A DNA stretch of 64,000 bases from Chitinivibrionales bacterium (GTDB taxonomy: Bacteria > Fibrobacterota > Chitinivibrionia > Chitinivibrionales > WJKA01): contig WJLW01000089.1 of NCBI GenBank assembly GCA_014728295.1, forward strand, positions 62,001 through 126,000. Reading direction: 5' to 3'. Of this stretch, positions 1-8,667 are shown piece after piece (positions within the stretch are counted from its first letter, which is position 1; the number at the start of each line of letters is the position of its first letter). A program made the translations under genes and the position numbers. The notes under the pieces are model-generated. The model searched no databases and had not been told where the DNA came from. It was given only the letters and a program-made list of their open reading frames with translations.

Positions 1-2
1 TG

Positions 3-125
3 TACCTTGCTGTCGACGAAGTCCAGAAAGCGCAGCGCTGGATCAAACGTGCGCTGGCCAGGGTTCCCGAAAGCCGGGTGCTTCGTGAAATGGAACAGCG
101 AGTCAACGCGGCGGTCGCCAATTAA
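3..125 (+). CDS. C-terminal end of an unidentified protein (5' truncated)
   Basis: An open frame enters from the left edge and ends at a TAA at 123-125, giving about 40 residues rich in Ala, Arg and Glu that look helical, as in the last helices of a TPR-like protein. The stop lies 3 bases before the next ATG, so it is probably in the same transcript as the spermidine-synthase-like gene. Too little is visible to name it. Confidence 0.5.
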   Translation, partial: YLAVDEVQKAQRWIKRALARVPESRVLREMEQRVNAAVAN

Positions 126-128
126 CCA

Positions 129-1799
129 ATGAGCAATACTCCCGCTACCACAGCTCATCGCACCATTTTGTACATCCTTACTTTCATAATGGGTGGATGC
201 GGTATTGCCTATGAATACACCTTCAGCAAATTATCGAGCGATTTGCTGGGTAACTCCGCCATGCAATGGGCGATCATAATCGGCTTGATGATGTTGTGCA
301 TGGGCATCGGCTCGGATATACAAAAGCGAATCCGGGATGAGGGATTGTTTGCAAAATTCATATATTTCGAATCGGTGCTGGGGGTGCTGGGCGGCTTTGG
401 TCCCCTGCTGCTGCTGTATGCCTTCGGCGCTTTTCGCAATCATTATACGGTGGTGCAATATGGGCTGACCATTATTGTCGGCCTGCTTATCGGGCTGGAA
501 ATACCGGTCTTGACGCGCATCAATGAAAAGTATACGCCGGAGCTTAAAGCCAACCTGGGCGGCATATTGCGAATGGATTACATCGGTGCGTTTGCCGGGG
601 CATTGGGCTGGGTGTTTGTGCTGCCGGTTTTTTTCAGCCTCACGCAGATGGGTTTTGTGCTGGGGTTGTGCAACAATCTGGCCGCGGCAATTGCGTTCGT
701 CTATTTCCGCAAAGTTGTACGGGCGTCCGCATCGGTCATTGCGATCCTGGCGGTCAGTATCGCCGGGCTGGGAATCGGATTGCTCAAAGCGCCTGCATGG
801 AGTGCACATGCCGAGCAACAACTCTATCTTGACAAAATAGTCTATTCGGCAACCACGAAATTTCAGCATATTGTGTTGACCCAATCCCGGGCGGGGGAGA
901 TTTACTGCTTCCTTAACGGTAATCTTCAATTTTCAAGCTTCGACGAGCATCGCTATCATGAACTACTCGTCCATCCAGCCATGCACTGTGCACCACGGAT
1001 TGAGCATGTGCTTGTGCTGGGGGGAGGCGACGGGCTTGCGGTGCGCGAGATTCTGAAATATCCCGGGGTGCAACGCGTGACGTTGGTCGACATCGATCCC
1101 GAAATGACCCGTTTGGCGCGGGAGAATGAATACTTCCTGAAGCTGAATCAGGGCAGCCTCACGGATTCGCGGGTGACCACTTTCCAGGCAGCGGGCATTT
1201 CTGCGGGAGAGACACGTCCCGTCGAAACCCGTGACCGGGTCAGAGCGATGGAGCCGGCCCGTGAGGCGACCGCGCAGGTCAGTATCGTCAATATTGATGC
1301 GGCAAAATTTGTCGAGCATATTTCCGGCCGCTATGACGTCATTATCATCGACTTTCCCGATCCGAACAGTCGCGAATTGACAAAGCTGTATTCGAAGATG
1401 TTCTATCATAATCTAACCGACAAGTTGACAAAAGGCGGGATACTGATTCAGCAGGCTTCTTCTCCGGTCATTGCCAATAAAGCATTCTTGTGCGTGGGCG
1501 CCACCATGCGCGCCGCCGGGCTTGTTGTCGTGCCGATTCGCGGTTTTGTTCCCACCTTTGGTGAATGGGGATGGTGGATCGGGGGAAGGGGCGAGGCCTG
1601 GGATGAGACGCTATTGAGCAACCGTCTGCGGCATATCGATACGCTGAGGGTATCTACCCGTTATCTCACGTCAAACTTGATAGATGCGAGCCTGGTTTTC
1701 GGCAAAAACGCACTGGCGGATTCGGCGATTGAAGTTAATACCATTATGAACGATGTCATCTATACTTATTATCGCAAAGCATTGACCAGGGGTTACTGA
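129..1799 (+). CDS. Membrane-anchored spermidine synthase-like protein
   Basis: The 556-residue protein has an N-terminal half (about residues 10-225) with around seven hydrophobic membrane segments, followed by a Rossmann methyltransferase-like aminopropyltransferase domain. The nucleotide-binding motif GGGDG is at residues 298-302, an acidic strand (VDIDPEM) follows, and the later YDVIIIDFPDPN carries the catalytic-type Asp of the SpeE family. Between them is an insert of about 30 Arg/Glu-rich residues. Classical SpeE makes spermidine from putrescine and decarboxylated SAM; membrane-fused versions are less well characterised, so the substrate here is not certain. It is the first complete gene of a likely envelope operon with DUF350, K+ channel and PspA genes. 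E. coli yjf-type operons also pair PspA and DUF350 with polyamine-related enzymes (YjfC). Confidence 0.85.
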   Translation: MSNTPATTAHRTILYILTFIMGGCGIAYEYTFSKLSSDLLGNSAMQWAIIIGLMMLCMGIGSDIQKRIRDEGLFAKFIYFESVLGVLGGFGPLLLLYAFGAFRNHYTVVQYGLTIIVGLLIGLEIPVLTRINEKYTPELKANLGGILRMDYIGAFAGALGWVFVLPVFFSLTQMGFVLGLCNNLAAAIAFVYFRKVVRASASVIAILAVSIAGLGIGLLKAPAWSAHAEQQLYLDKIVYSATTKFQHIVLTQSRAGEIYCFLNGNLQFSSFDEHRYHELLVHPAMHCAPRIEHVLVLGGGDGLAVREILKYPGVQRVTLVDIDPEMTRLARENEYFLKLNQGSLTDSRVTTFQAAGISAGETRPVETRDRVRAMEPAREATAQVSIVNIDAAKFVEHISGRYDVIIIDFPDPNSRELTKLYSKMFYHNLTDKLTKGGILIQQASSPVIANKAFLCVGATMRAAGLVVVPIRGFVPTFGEWGWWIGGRGEAWDETLLSNRLRHIDTLRVSTRYLTSNLIDASLVFGKNALADSAIEVNTIMNDVIYTYYRKALTRGY

Positions 1800-1853
1800 A
1801 TAAACTATACTTACACTTCGTAATGCCTCGCCCATTTGAACCGGGAGGAATTT

Positions 1854-2744
1854 GTGAGAGCAGCCGTCATCTTTTTTCTCATAGTTTTTGTGCTTATCTG
1901 GGGCTCCCGATCGTGTGCACCACGCTATCGGTCAGCGCGCAACACGACTCAGAACACAACCGTCAATGCTACGGCTGAAGCTGCAGACGGCCTTGATCTC
2001 AAGGCCCTTAACGCCCTTATCCCCGAAGCAAAATCGGCAAAGGAGCTGGAACAGGAGCTCAACAAACCCGGCGGCATCAACAATCTGGATTTGAATGCCG
2101 ATGGTCAGGTCGACTTTATAAAAGTCACCGAATTCGGTAACCAAGAAGACGGTTACGGCTTCTCACTGACTACCGAACCGGTCAAGGGTGAGGAGCAGGA
2201 AATTGCCAGTATTGAAATTGTCAAAACCGGCGAGAAGGCGCAGGTGCAGGTGCATGGCAACGAGCAAATTTACGGTCGCGGTCATCACTATCACAGCACC
2301 CACTCACTGGGCTCATTGATGCTCTGGAGCTATTTTTTGATGCCGCATCCGTTTTATGTCTCGCCCTGGTACTACGGCTACTATCCGGGATACTATTCAC
2401 CCTATCGCACGGTAACCCGAACAGTATATCGTAACCGTGCCCGCTCAGTTACCGGGAGCCGATCCATTAATCGCAGTTCGAATCGAGCTGCACTGGCCAG
2501 ACCAAAATCCAACCTCAATAATCCCAATACAGGCAAAGTCGCCAGTCAAGGTATCAAAAAAAGCCTGCGCAATCCAACTTCGACCCAGAAGCAATTTGCC
2601 GCTCGCTCTGCAAGCAGGTCGACCCGCTCGGGCGGCTTTGGACGCGGTTCCGGGCGGGGCAGATCACGAACCGGATCACGTTCGTCTTCACGCTCGGCGA
2701 GAGGTTTTGGGGGGAGTCGCAGCTATGGCGGCTTCGGGAAATAG
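1854..2744 (+). CDS. Membrane-anchored protein with SR/G-rich C-terminus
   Basis: I chose GTG 1854 because GGGAGGA sits just upstream (1843-1849); a TTG at 1836 in the same frame has no such site. The 296-residue product starts with a single hydrophobic segment (about residues 3-17) ending in SRSCAP. It continues with an Asp/Asn-rich stretch (NLDLNADGQVDFIKV) resembling a calcium-binding loop, an aromatic patch rich in Tyr, Pro and His, and a C-terminal tail of about 100 residues made mainly of Ser, Arg and Gly. The tail looks disordered and strongly basic. No family name is assigned. Its position between the SpeE-like and DUF350 genes suggests a periplasmic or inner-membrane partner of that operon. 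Confidence 0.75.
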   Translation: MRAAVIFFLIVFVLIWGSRSCAPRYRSARNTTQNTTVNATAEAADGLDLKALNALIPEAKSAKELEQELNKPGGINNLDLNADGQVDFIKVTEFGNQEDGYGFSLTTEPVKGEEQEIASIEIVKTGEKAQVQVHGNEQIYGRGHHYHSTHSLGSLMLWSYFLMPHPFYVSPWYYGYYPGYYSPYRTVTRTVYRNRARSVTGSRSINRSSNRAALARPKSNLNNPNTGKVASQGIKKSLRNPTSTQKQFAARSASRSTRSGGFGRGSGRGRSRTGSRSSSRSARGFGGSRSYGGFGK

Positions 2745-2776
2745 CTACCAATAACGCATAGGTCAAGGAGCTCTTC

Positions 2777-3649
2777 ATGGAAAATTTACAGACGTATCTC
2801 AATATATCCGATGCATACGATTATGTCAGTTTTCAGGCGCTGGCATTTCTGGCCCTGGCAATTGTGCTGTTCTGGCTGGGCAAGCTGTTCAATGATCTCG
2901 TCACGCCCTACAAAATCAATGAAGAGCTTGGGTCCAAAGACAATAAAGCGCTGGCACTCTCCTACATCGGCTATCTTGTTGCGCAGGGCATTATCATTCT
3001 CGGTGTGTTCGGCGGCCCCTCAAAAGCATTTGTGCCGGATTTGATCTCTACGGGTATCTGGGGGCTGGTCGGCATCGTACTGCTTAATTTTGCCCGTTTT
3101 CTCAACGATACTCTGGTGTTGCGCAAATTCAAAAATGTAAAGGAAATTATTGAAGATCGCAATGTCGGTACCGGCGCCGTGGAATTCGGCAGCTATGTCG
3201 GCATCGGCTTTGTCATCAAATCAATCGTTACCGGCGAATCGGAAGGTTTGCAAAGTGACATTATCGGCACGATCATATTCTTTGTGGCGGCCCAGGTCGC
3301 TTTTATTGTTTTCAGCATGCTCTACCAGATCATTACAAAGTACGATATTCACGATGAAATCGAAAAAGACAATGCTGCCGCCGGTGTCAGCTTCGGCCTG
3401 ACGCTGGTCGCAATCGGCATCATTATCTCCAATACTATCGCTCTGACCAACTCGCTGGTCGCCCTGGCCTTCTGGTTTGTCAATGGCGTGGTTCTGATCA
3501 TTGCCAGCCGGTTTCTGGTTGATATTCTGATATTGCCCGGCCACAAGCTGGACGATGAAATCAGTCGTGACAAAAACTGGGGAGTAGCACTTATTGAAGG
3601 TGGAAGCGCAGTCGTTGTTGCATTCCTGCTCAATGCATCATTTGCCTGA
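2777..3649 (+). CDS. Tandem DUF350 (YjfL-like) membrane protein
   Basis: A 290-residue, very hydrophobic protein with about eight membrane segments. It contains two copies of the DUF350/UPF0719 unit, visible as two similar halves; the second ends with DKNWGVALIEGG, the usual family signature, and the first has a related EDRNVGTGAVEFG. E. coli YjfL has one such unit, so this is a duplicated form. AAGGAG at 2765-2770 lies 6 bases before the ATG. In E. coli this family is encoded beside a PspA homologue (yjfJ), as here. Its molecular function is unknown; a role in membrane integrity is inference from context. Confidence 0.85.
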   Translation: MENLQTYLNISDAYDYVSFQALAFLALAIVLFWLGKLFNDLVTPYKINEELGSKDNKALALSYIGYLVAQGIIILGVFGGPSKAFVPDLISTGIWGLVGIVLLNFARFLNDTLVLRKFKNVKEIIEDRNVGTGAVEFGSYVGIGFVIKSIVTGESEGLQSDIIGTIIFFVAAQVAFIVFSMLYQIITKYDIHDEIEKDNAAAGVSFGLTLVAIGIIISNTIALTNSLVALAFWFVNGVVLIIASRFLVDILILPGHKLDDEISRDKNWGVALIEGGSAVVVAFLLNASFA

Positions 3650-3668
3650 ACCGTGAATGGAGTCGACT

Positions 3669-4508
3669 ATGCCTCGTACCTACACTGTGTCCGAAGAGCA
3701 AAAAAGGCAATTCGCCGCAGCCTACCTGCTTGACAAAATCGTAAATGAACGTGTCGTAGTACCCGTCTATCTCCAGGATCATGATAAAGACCTGGAGCCG
3801 GTGCTTGAATATGCCATGATGAACGATTATGTCGAGATTCATAACAACGAACGCTACAAAGCCTCGGCCAAGGGGCGCGAAATCCTCAAGCGTTTTCTGG
3901 CGCGCTACCAGGATTTCCTCAAGAGCTTCGACATTTTTTGCGCCGTCGATCTGGGCGAGGGCGTCTTAGCGTTTGAGGAGTACTTTAATTTCGATGATGA
4001 TCGCGAGTGGGGCAGGTTTCTGGCAGATGAACGCTGGGAAGATCTGCGTGTCGCCGTTGCTGAATTCAAAAAGCTTAATCCGGTTGAAATTGTTTTCATG
4101 AGTTTTCTCAGCGAAGGCCGCTTTGGCAACGCCCAAGAGGGGTGGCAGTTCGATCTGTTGCTGGGGTCCGTCTGGGACGACATACGTAACGTGTGCAACA
4201 CCAGCCTGGCGGTGGATGACCTGGGCTATACTTCCGAAGACGGCGAGGTCGTCAACGGGGAGGATGTGATCACCGACGTAGTGACACAAGGCGCCGAAAT
4301 AAACATCGAGTTGTGGCGCAAAGAGCAGGAGTTGGCCGCTCAGCGCAGGGCTGCACAAGAGCAGGAGCACGAACGTGCCCGTGACGACGACGATGACGGG
4401 GAGTGGGAAGAGGAGGTCGTTGTTGAAGAAGTGTATCCCGAGGTATACTATGGCTATCGGGATGCATTGTTTGTTTCGGCTGTCTGGACGGCCATCGTCT
4501 TTTTCTGA
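3669..4508 (+). CDS. Acidic wHTH-like protein of the PspA/DUF350 operon
   Basis: Start ATG 3669 is preferred over ATG 3657 because GGAG at 3659-3662 is correctly spaced for it. The 279-residue product begins with a helical region that could fold as a winged helix (about residues 5-75, including KASAKGREILKRFL). It continues with an acidic middle and ends with a coiled, Glu/Arg-rich segment, a run of Asp and Glu, and a hydrophobic end (SAVWTAIVFF). No family is recognised. It is sandwiched between DUF350 and the K+ channel and occupies the place where E. coli has yjfK (DUF2491), but I cannot show homology to that protein. Confidence 0.7.
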   Translation: MPRTYTVSEEQKRQFAAAYLLDKIVNERVVVPVYLQDHDKDLEPVLEYAMMNDYVEIHNNERYKASAKGREILKRFLARYQDFLKSFDIFCAVDLGEGVLAFEEYFNFDDDREWGRFLADERWEDLRVAVAEFKKLNPVEIVFMSFLSEGRFGNAQEGWQFDLLLGSVWDDIRNVCNTSLAVDDLGYTSEDGEVVNGEDVITDVVTQGAEINIELWRKEQELAAQRRAAQEQEHERARDDDDDGEWEEEVVVEEVYPEVYYGYRDALFVSAVWTAIVFF

Positions 4509-4524
4509 GAAAAGCCCGCCTTAT

Positions 4525-5625
4525 ATGAATGTCATGCATTTAATCCAGCTCATCAAGCGCTTGAAGACGCTGGTTGGCGCCGGCTTTTTGTCGGTCCTGG
4601 CCTGGGCGCTGGGGCTTAATATTGTGTTTGCCGCGGCGTTTTATTTTGCCGAGAGGTCGGTGCAGGAGATAACAATGCTCGACGCACTGTGGTGGTCGAT
4701 GGTAACCATGACGACCGTGGGCTATGGAGATTTCTCGGCGCAGACCTGGATCGGCAGATTTATCATATCCTATCCCTGCATGTTGCTGGGCATCGGCATC
4801 ATCGGCTACCTCGTCGGTTTTATCGCCAATGCTTTGATTGAATTTGCATCAAAGAAAAGGAGAGGTTTAATGGAAATTACCTTTGACAACCACATCATCG
4901 TCTGCAATTTCCCCGGCGAAGAAAAGATCATCAAAGTGATTCACGAAATTACCGGCTCGGAGCGATATCGGGAGTGTCGCTTTGTGCTAATTACCGACAA
5001 GCTGGAGGAGCTTCCCGAAAAGCTGCAAAAAATGAAAATCCACTTTGTCAGGGGGATTCCCACCGATACCGACGTGTTGCTGCGGGCCAACCTGCTTTCA
5101 TGTCGCGGCGTAATCGTACTGGCGGAGCGTCCGGAAGACCGAACCTCAGATGAACGCACCTATACCATCTGCTCGCTGGTTGAATTGCTGGAACGTGAGC
5201 ACAAACGTCCAATAAAAACCATTGCCGAAGTCGTCAGCAAAGACAACATCAAAAATTTGCAGCGCACTAATGTCGACGGCTTTATCAGCTCGGAAGGAAT
5301 AGTCGGCTGCCTGCTGGTGCAGGAGTTTCTGCACCCGGGCATCAACGGCGTTATCTCGCAAATGGTAACCAATCTGGAGGGCAGTCAACTTTACATACAC
5401 GAAACGACGCTGGACGACTATCCGATACAGGACGTACAAATCGGCGCGATCAGGCACGAAGACGATATCCAGGTTATCGGTGTGATTCAGAATGGGCGGC
5501 AGATACTCAATCCGCCCCGTGATACCAGAGTCGGAAAAGGCGACAAATTAATTATCCTCGCCCAGAATGAACATGATATACAAACCATCGAACAGCAACT
5601 CATGCAAACCACTGCATCATCCTGA
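4525..5625 (+). CDS. Two-TM potassium channel with RCK (TrkA-N/TrkA-C) domains
   Basis: The 366-residue protein has a first membrane helix (about residues 15-36), a pore helix and selectivity filter TVGYGD at residues 64-69, and a second helix (about 80-105). A cytosolic RCK_N domain follows, starting near NHIIVCNFPGEE, and a C-terminal TrkA-C-like domain from about residue 290. ATG 4525 was chosen because it gives a standard short N-terminus; an upstream in-frame ATG at 4375 lies inside the previous gene and would add a non-homologous extension. No strong ribosome site is seen, so translation may be coupled to the upstream gene. RCK domains gate such channels by ligand binding; the ligand is unknown. 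Confidence 0.9.
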   Translation: MNVMHLIQLIKRLKTLVGAGFLSVLAWALGLNIVFAAAFYFAERSVQEITMLDALWWSMVTMTTVGYGDFSAQTWIGRFIISYPCMLLGIGIIGYLVGFIANALIEFASKKRRGLMEITFDNHIIVCNFPGEEKIIKVIHEITGSERYRECRFVLITDKLEELPEKLQKMKIHFVRGIPTDTDVLLRANLLSCRGVIVLAERPEDRTSDERTYTICSLVELLEREHKRPIKTIAEVVSKDNIKNLQRTNVDGFISSEGIVGCLLVQEFLHPGINGVISQMVTNLEGSQLYIHETTLDDYPIQDVQIGAIRHEDDIQVIGVIQNGRQILNPPRDTRVGKGDKLIILAQNEHDIQTIEQQLMQTTASS

Positions 5626-5665
5626 TGAGAGCGGGTGATGAACCAAATACGTTAGGAGGTAGCAC

Positions 5666-6094
5666 ATGATCGATTCCGTTGCGATCCAGAACCACAGGGA
5701 GCTCCTGATTGAAGAGTTTCTGCAGGAAAACGAATTTTTTGTGGAACGAATTACCGATTCGGTACTCAAAGTTAACCGAACGGGCGAACTGCCGGTCTAC
5801 ATCAATGTTGACGAAAACCAGCTCTTTTTCGAAATTGATCTGGGCAACGTCAGCGAATTTGCCAGCCAGGACCTCTACTATCGGTTGCTCGATCTCAACA
5901 CCGAGATTTTGCCGGTTTCGGTGGGAATAGATTCGACACAACCGGATGATGCCCGTCTGGTGCTGGTTGAAAGCCGTGAGTCCCAGAATTTGGACGACAA
6001 TGAATTAATGGCTGTTTTCAACTCGCTCGAAATTGCAGTAGACAAAGTGGAAGAGGTCCTTTCTGACTACGTAACCAGCGATGGAAAGGAGTAA
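5666..6094 (+). CDS. DUF2170 family protein (YjfI-like)
   Basis: A 142-residue acidic cytosolic protein preceded by AGGAGG. The sequence (VYINVDENQLFFEIDLG, then YYRLLDLNTEILPVSVGID) matches the DUF2170 family as I know it, whose E. coli member YjfI is encoded directly upstream of the PspA homologue YjfJ. The same order is kept here, with only 3 bases between its stop and the next ATG. The biochemical role is unknown; the constant pairing suggests it acts with the PspA-type protein. Confidence 0.8.
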   Translation: MIDSVAIQNHRELLIEEFLQENEFFVERITDSVLKVNRTGELPVYINVDENQLFFEIDLGNVSEFASQDLYYRLLDLNTEILPVSVGIDSTQPDDARLVLVESRESQNLDDNELMAVFNSLEIAVDKVEEVLSDYVTSDGKE

Positions 6095-6097
6095 GCA

Positions 6098-6775
6098 ATG
6101 AGTATATTCAGCAGAATATTCAAAGTTGGGCAGGCACATGCCAACCAAGCTATTGACGGACTGGAAAAGCCCGAGGTTATGCTCGAACAGGCTATTCGTG
6201 ATCAGGAAAAGGCGATTCGTGAAGCAAAGCAGAAGGTGCAGGCGGTCATCGCCACCGAACGCCAGTCAAAAGCACTGCTTGATCGTGAGAATCACGAAAA
6301 GGATTTATGGGAACAGAAAGCGCAACTGGCCCTCAAGTCCGGCAATGAAGAGCTGGCCACCAAAGCGCTGATGCGTTCGGAAGAGCACGAAACCAAAGGC
6401 GGTACACTGCAACCGCAATGGGAAGCGCAGCGAAGCGAGGTCGAGAAACTAAAGGTCAGTGTTCGAAAAATGGAGGAGGAACTTGCCGAGCTTCGCCGTA
6501 ACAAAGACATCATTATCGCACAGAGCAAAGCTGCAGATGTCAAGAAGCAAATCTACGAAGCCAAAGCGCAGATCGGCAAAAAAGGCACATCCGACCTCGT
6601 GGCCCGCATGAAAGCCAAAGCAGAGCGTTCATCATTTGAAGCATCGGCGGCCGAGGAGATGGCCGAATCCGGTGGAGATTCGCTGGAAGGTGAATTCGAG
6701 AAGCTCGAATCGACCGCAGCCTCCAGCAATGTGCAAGATAAACTGGCGGCATTGAAGGCAAAACTGAATAAGTAA
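6098..6775 (+). CDS. PspA/IM30 family protein (YjfJ-like)
   Basis: The 225-residue protein begins MSIFSRIFKVGQAHANQAID and continues with PEVMLEQAIRDQEKAIREAK, the characteristic amphipathic N-terminus and first long helix of PspA/IM30/Vipp1. Almost all of the remainder is predicted coiled coil rich in Glu, Lys and Ala. PspA-family proteins (bacterial ESCRT-III relatives) polymerise on damaged inner membrane and limit proton leakage. AAGGAG overlaps the stop of the DUF2170 gene. It is the last gene of the operon and is followed by a clear intrinsic terminator at 6815-6846. Confidence 0.93.
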   Translation: MSIFSRIFKVGQAHANQAIDGLEKPEVMLEQAIRDQEKAIREAKQKVQAVIATERQSKALLDRENHEKDLWEQKAQLALKSGNEELATKALMRSEEHETKGGTLQPQWEAQRSEVEKLKVSVRKMEEELAELRRNKDIIIAQSKAADVKKQIYEAKAQIGKKGTSDLVARMKAKAERSSFEASAAEEMAESGGDSLEGEFEKLESTAASSNVQDKLAALKAKLNK

Positions 6776-6814
6776 TTGCTGTTCTGCGGCTCCTAACATC
6801 TGATTTTTTTGCTC

Positions 6815-6846
6815 AAGGGACGTTGATCTCAGCGTCCCTTATTTAT
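6815..6846 (+). terminator. Intrinsic terminator of the SpeE-like to PspA operon
   Basis: AAGGGACG (6815-6822) pairs with CGTCCCTT (6833-6840). The stem can extend inward by TGA/TCA across a G-T pair, and it is followed by ATTTATTTT. It sits 40 bases after the pspA-like stop and before purD. Confidence 0.85.
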
Positions 6847-6892
6847 TTTCTAGCGACATGCGAACTATTAAGATTCTGGTGGAGGCATAATC

Positions 6893-8194
6893 GTGGATTT
6901 TATGGACTCAGTTCTCATTGTGGGCAGCGGGGGGAGGGAGCATGCCATTCAGAAAGCCCTGTTGCGCACCGATCGGCCACTGTGTATGTATGCCTATCCC
7001 GGTAATCCCGGCCTTGCACATGACGGTTGTATGCTGTTGGAGAAAACGCTTGACGGATGGGCTGAGCTGGCCCAGTGGGCGCTTGAAAATGAAATCGATC
7101 TTACGATTGTCGGCCCCGAGATCCCCCTGGTGGAAGGTATCGTTGATGTGTTTGAAGAAAAAGGCCTGACCATCTTCGGACCCAACAGCAAAGCAGCAAG
7201 AATCGAGGGAAGCAAACAATTTTCAAAAGAACTGATGAAAAACTACGATATACCCACGGCCGCATTTGAAGTCTTCACCGACAAAAAATCGGCACTGGAT
7301 TATCTAGAAAGCCACGGCGCGCCAATCGTGGTCAAAGCCAGCGGACTTGCTGCCGGCAAAGGTGCAATCGTGTGCAATTCGAAGGAAGAAGCTGTTTCGG
7401 CCCTGACAGACATGTTTGACAAGCGAATATTCGGTGATGCCGCCAATTCGGTCGTGCTGGAAGAGATGATGACGGGCGAAGAAGCTTCGATATTCGTCTT
7501 GACGGACGGCAAAGACTACAAGCTGCTGCCGATCTCTCAGGATCACAAGCCGATAGGCGAGGGCGACACCGGGCCCAACACGGGTGGCATGGGTGCCTAC
7601 GCACCGGCGCCGCTGGTTGACGATGCCCTTCTGCACCGTGTCGAAAAAAATATTATTGCGCCCACCCTCGATGCCATGCGCAAAGAGGGCGCAGCCTATA
7701 AGGGCCTGCTGTATGTAGGCATCATGGTAGCCGATGACGGGCCGAAAGTTGTCGAATACAACTGTCGCTTTGGTGATCCCGAAACTCAGGCTGTATTGCC
7801 ACTTGTCAATTGCGATCTTTATGACGTTTTCTACAGGTGCGCCACCGGAAAGCTTGGCGACGCCCGATGGGAGGTTCTGCCCAAATCGTGCGCCACCGTG
7901 GTGTGTGCATCGAAAGGGTATCCCGGCCCGTATGAGAAGGGCAAGCAAATCAGCGGAATCGACAAGGCGGAATACAATAAGCCCAATGTCGATGTATATC
8001 ATGCCGGCACCAGGCTTGTCGGCGATGACACGTTCGTCACCAATGGCGGAAGAGTCCTGTCGGTCAGTGCCTGGGATGATACGCTCGAGGGGGCCCTTTC
8101 AGCAGCGTATGACGCGGTTGATCAGATTCAATTTGAAGGAAAAACCTGTCGAAACGATATCGGCGCCAAAGGTGTCGCACGAATTAAGAAATAA
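6893..8194 (+). CDS. purD: Phosphoribosylamine-glycine ligase
   Basis: A 433-residue ATP-grasp enzyme that joins glycine to 5-phosphoribosylamine in step 2 of purine synthesis. The N-terminal VLIVGSGGREHAI is the PurD signature. The ATP-grasp core contains VKASGLAAGKGAIV, and PNTGGMGAYAP plus EYNCRFGDPETQ form the catalytic and metal-binding region. Length is normal for the family. Translation starts at GTG 6893, with GGAGG at 6881-6885. It begins a purD-purE-tsaC cluster after a terminator. Confidence 0.97.
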   Translation: MDFMDSVLIVGSGGREHAIQKALLRTDRPLCMYAYPGNPGLAHDGCMLLEKTLDGWAELAQWALENEIDLTIVGPEIPLVEGIVDVFEEKGLTIFGPNSKAARIEGSKQFSKELMKNYDIPTAAFEVFTDKKSALDYLESHGAPIVVKASGLAAGKGAIVCNSKEEAVSALTDMFDKRIFGDAANSVVLEEMMTGEEASIFVLTDGKDYKLLPISQDHKPIGEGDTGPNTGGMGAYAPAPLVDDALLHRVEKNIIAPTLDAMRKEGAAYKGLLYVGIMVADDGPKVVEYNCRFGDPETQAVLPLVNCDLYDVFYRCATGKLGDARWEVLPKSCATVVCASKGYPGPYEKGKQISGIDKAEYNKPNVDVYHAGTRLVGDDTFVTNGGRVLSVSAWDDTLEGALSAAYDAVDQIQFEGKTCRNDIGAKGVARIKK

Positions 8195-8205
8195 CAGGAG
8201 CAAAT

Positions 8206-8667
8206 ATGCCAGGCAAAGTTGCAATCCTCATGGGATCCAAATCGGATATTCCGCTTGTTGAAAAAGCGGAAGAAATTTTCAGACAATTTGAAGTTGCATG
8301 CGAAACACATGTCCTCTCGGCTCATCGCACCCCCAACAAGGTGCGTAAGTTTGCACTTCAAGCCGAGCAAAGCGGCATTGATACGATTCTGGCGGTTGCC
8401 GGTCTGGCTGCTCATTTGCCCGGCGTGCTGGCCAGCCTGACCACAATCCCCGTCATTGGTGTTCCGGCCGGTGGTGGCCCGCTAAGCGGTCAGGATGCAT
8501 TGTATTCGATCGTGCAGATGCCGCCCGGTATACCGGTGGCTTCGGTGGGTATCGGCAACGCCAAAAACGCAGCACTCTATGCAGCACAAATGCTTGCCCT
8601 GAAATATCCCGGGTTGCGTGACAAAGTAAAGTCATATCGCAGCCAATTCGGTGATGATGCCGACTGA
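8206..8667 (+). CDS. purE: N5-carboxyaminoimidazole ribonucleotide mutase
   Basis: A 153-residue PurE with the substrate-binding motifs GSKSD (residues 10-14) and SAHRTP, then AGLAAHLPG and the late SIVQMPPGIPVASVGIG. The retained His in AHLPG fits class I PurE (N5-CAIR mutase), although AGL replaces the commoner AGG, so a class II activity is not excluded. It follows purD by 11 bases with CAGGAG before the ATG. Its 3' end overlaps the next gene. Confidence 0.95.
   Translation: MPGKVAILMGSKSDIPLVEKAEEIFRQFEVACETHVLSAHRTPNKVRKFALQAEQSGIDTILAVAGLAAHLPGVLASLTTIPVIGVPAGGGPLSGQDALYSIVQMPPGIPVASVGIGNAKNAALYAAQMLALKYPGLRDKVKSYRSQFGDDAD

Noticed and set aside
4375-4524. Longer start for the potassium channel
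   Set aside because: It would overlap the upstream gene by over 130 bases and add a basic, non-channel sequence.
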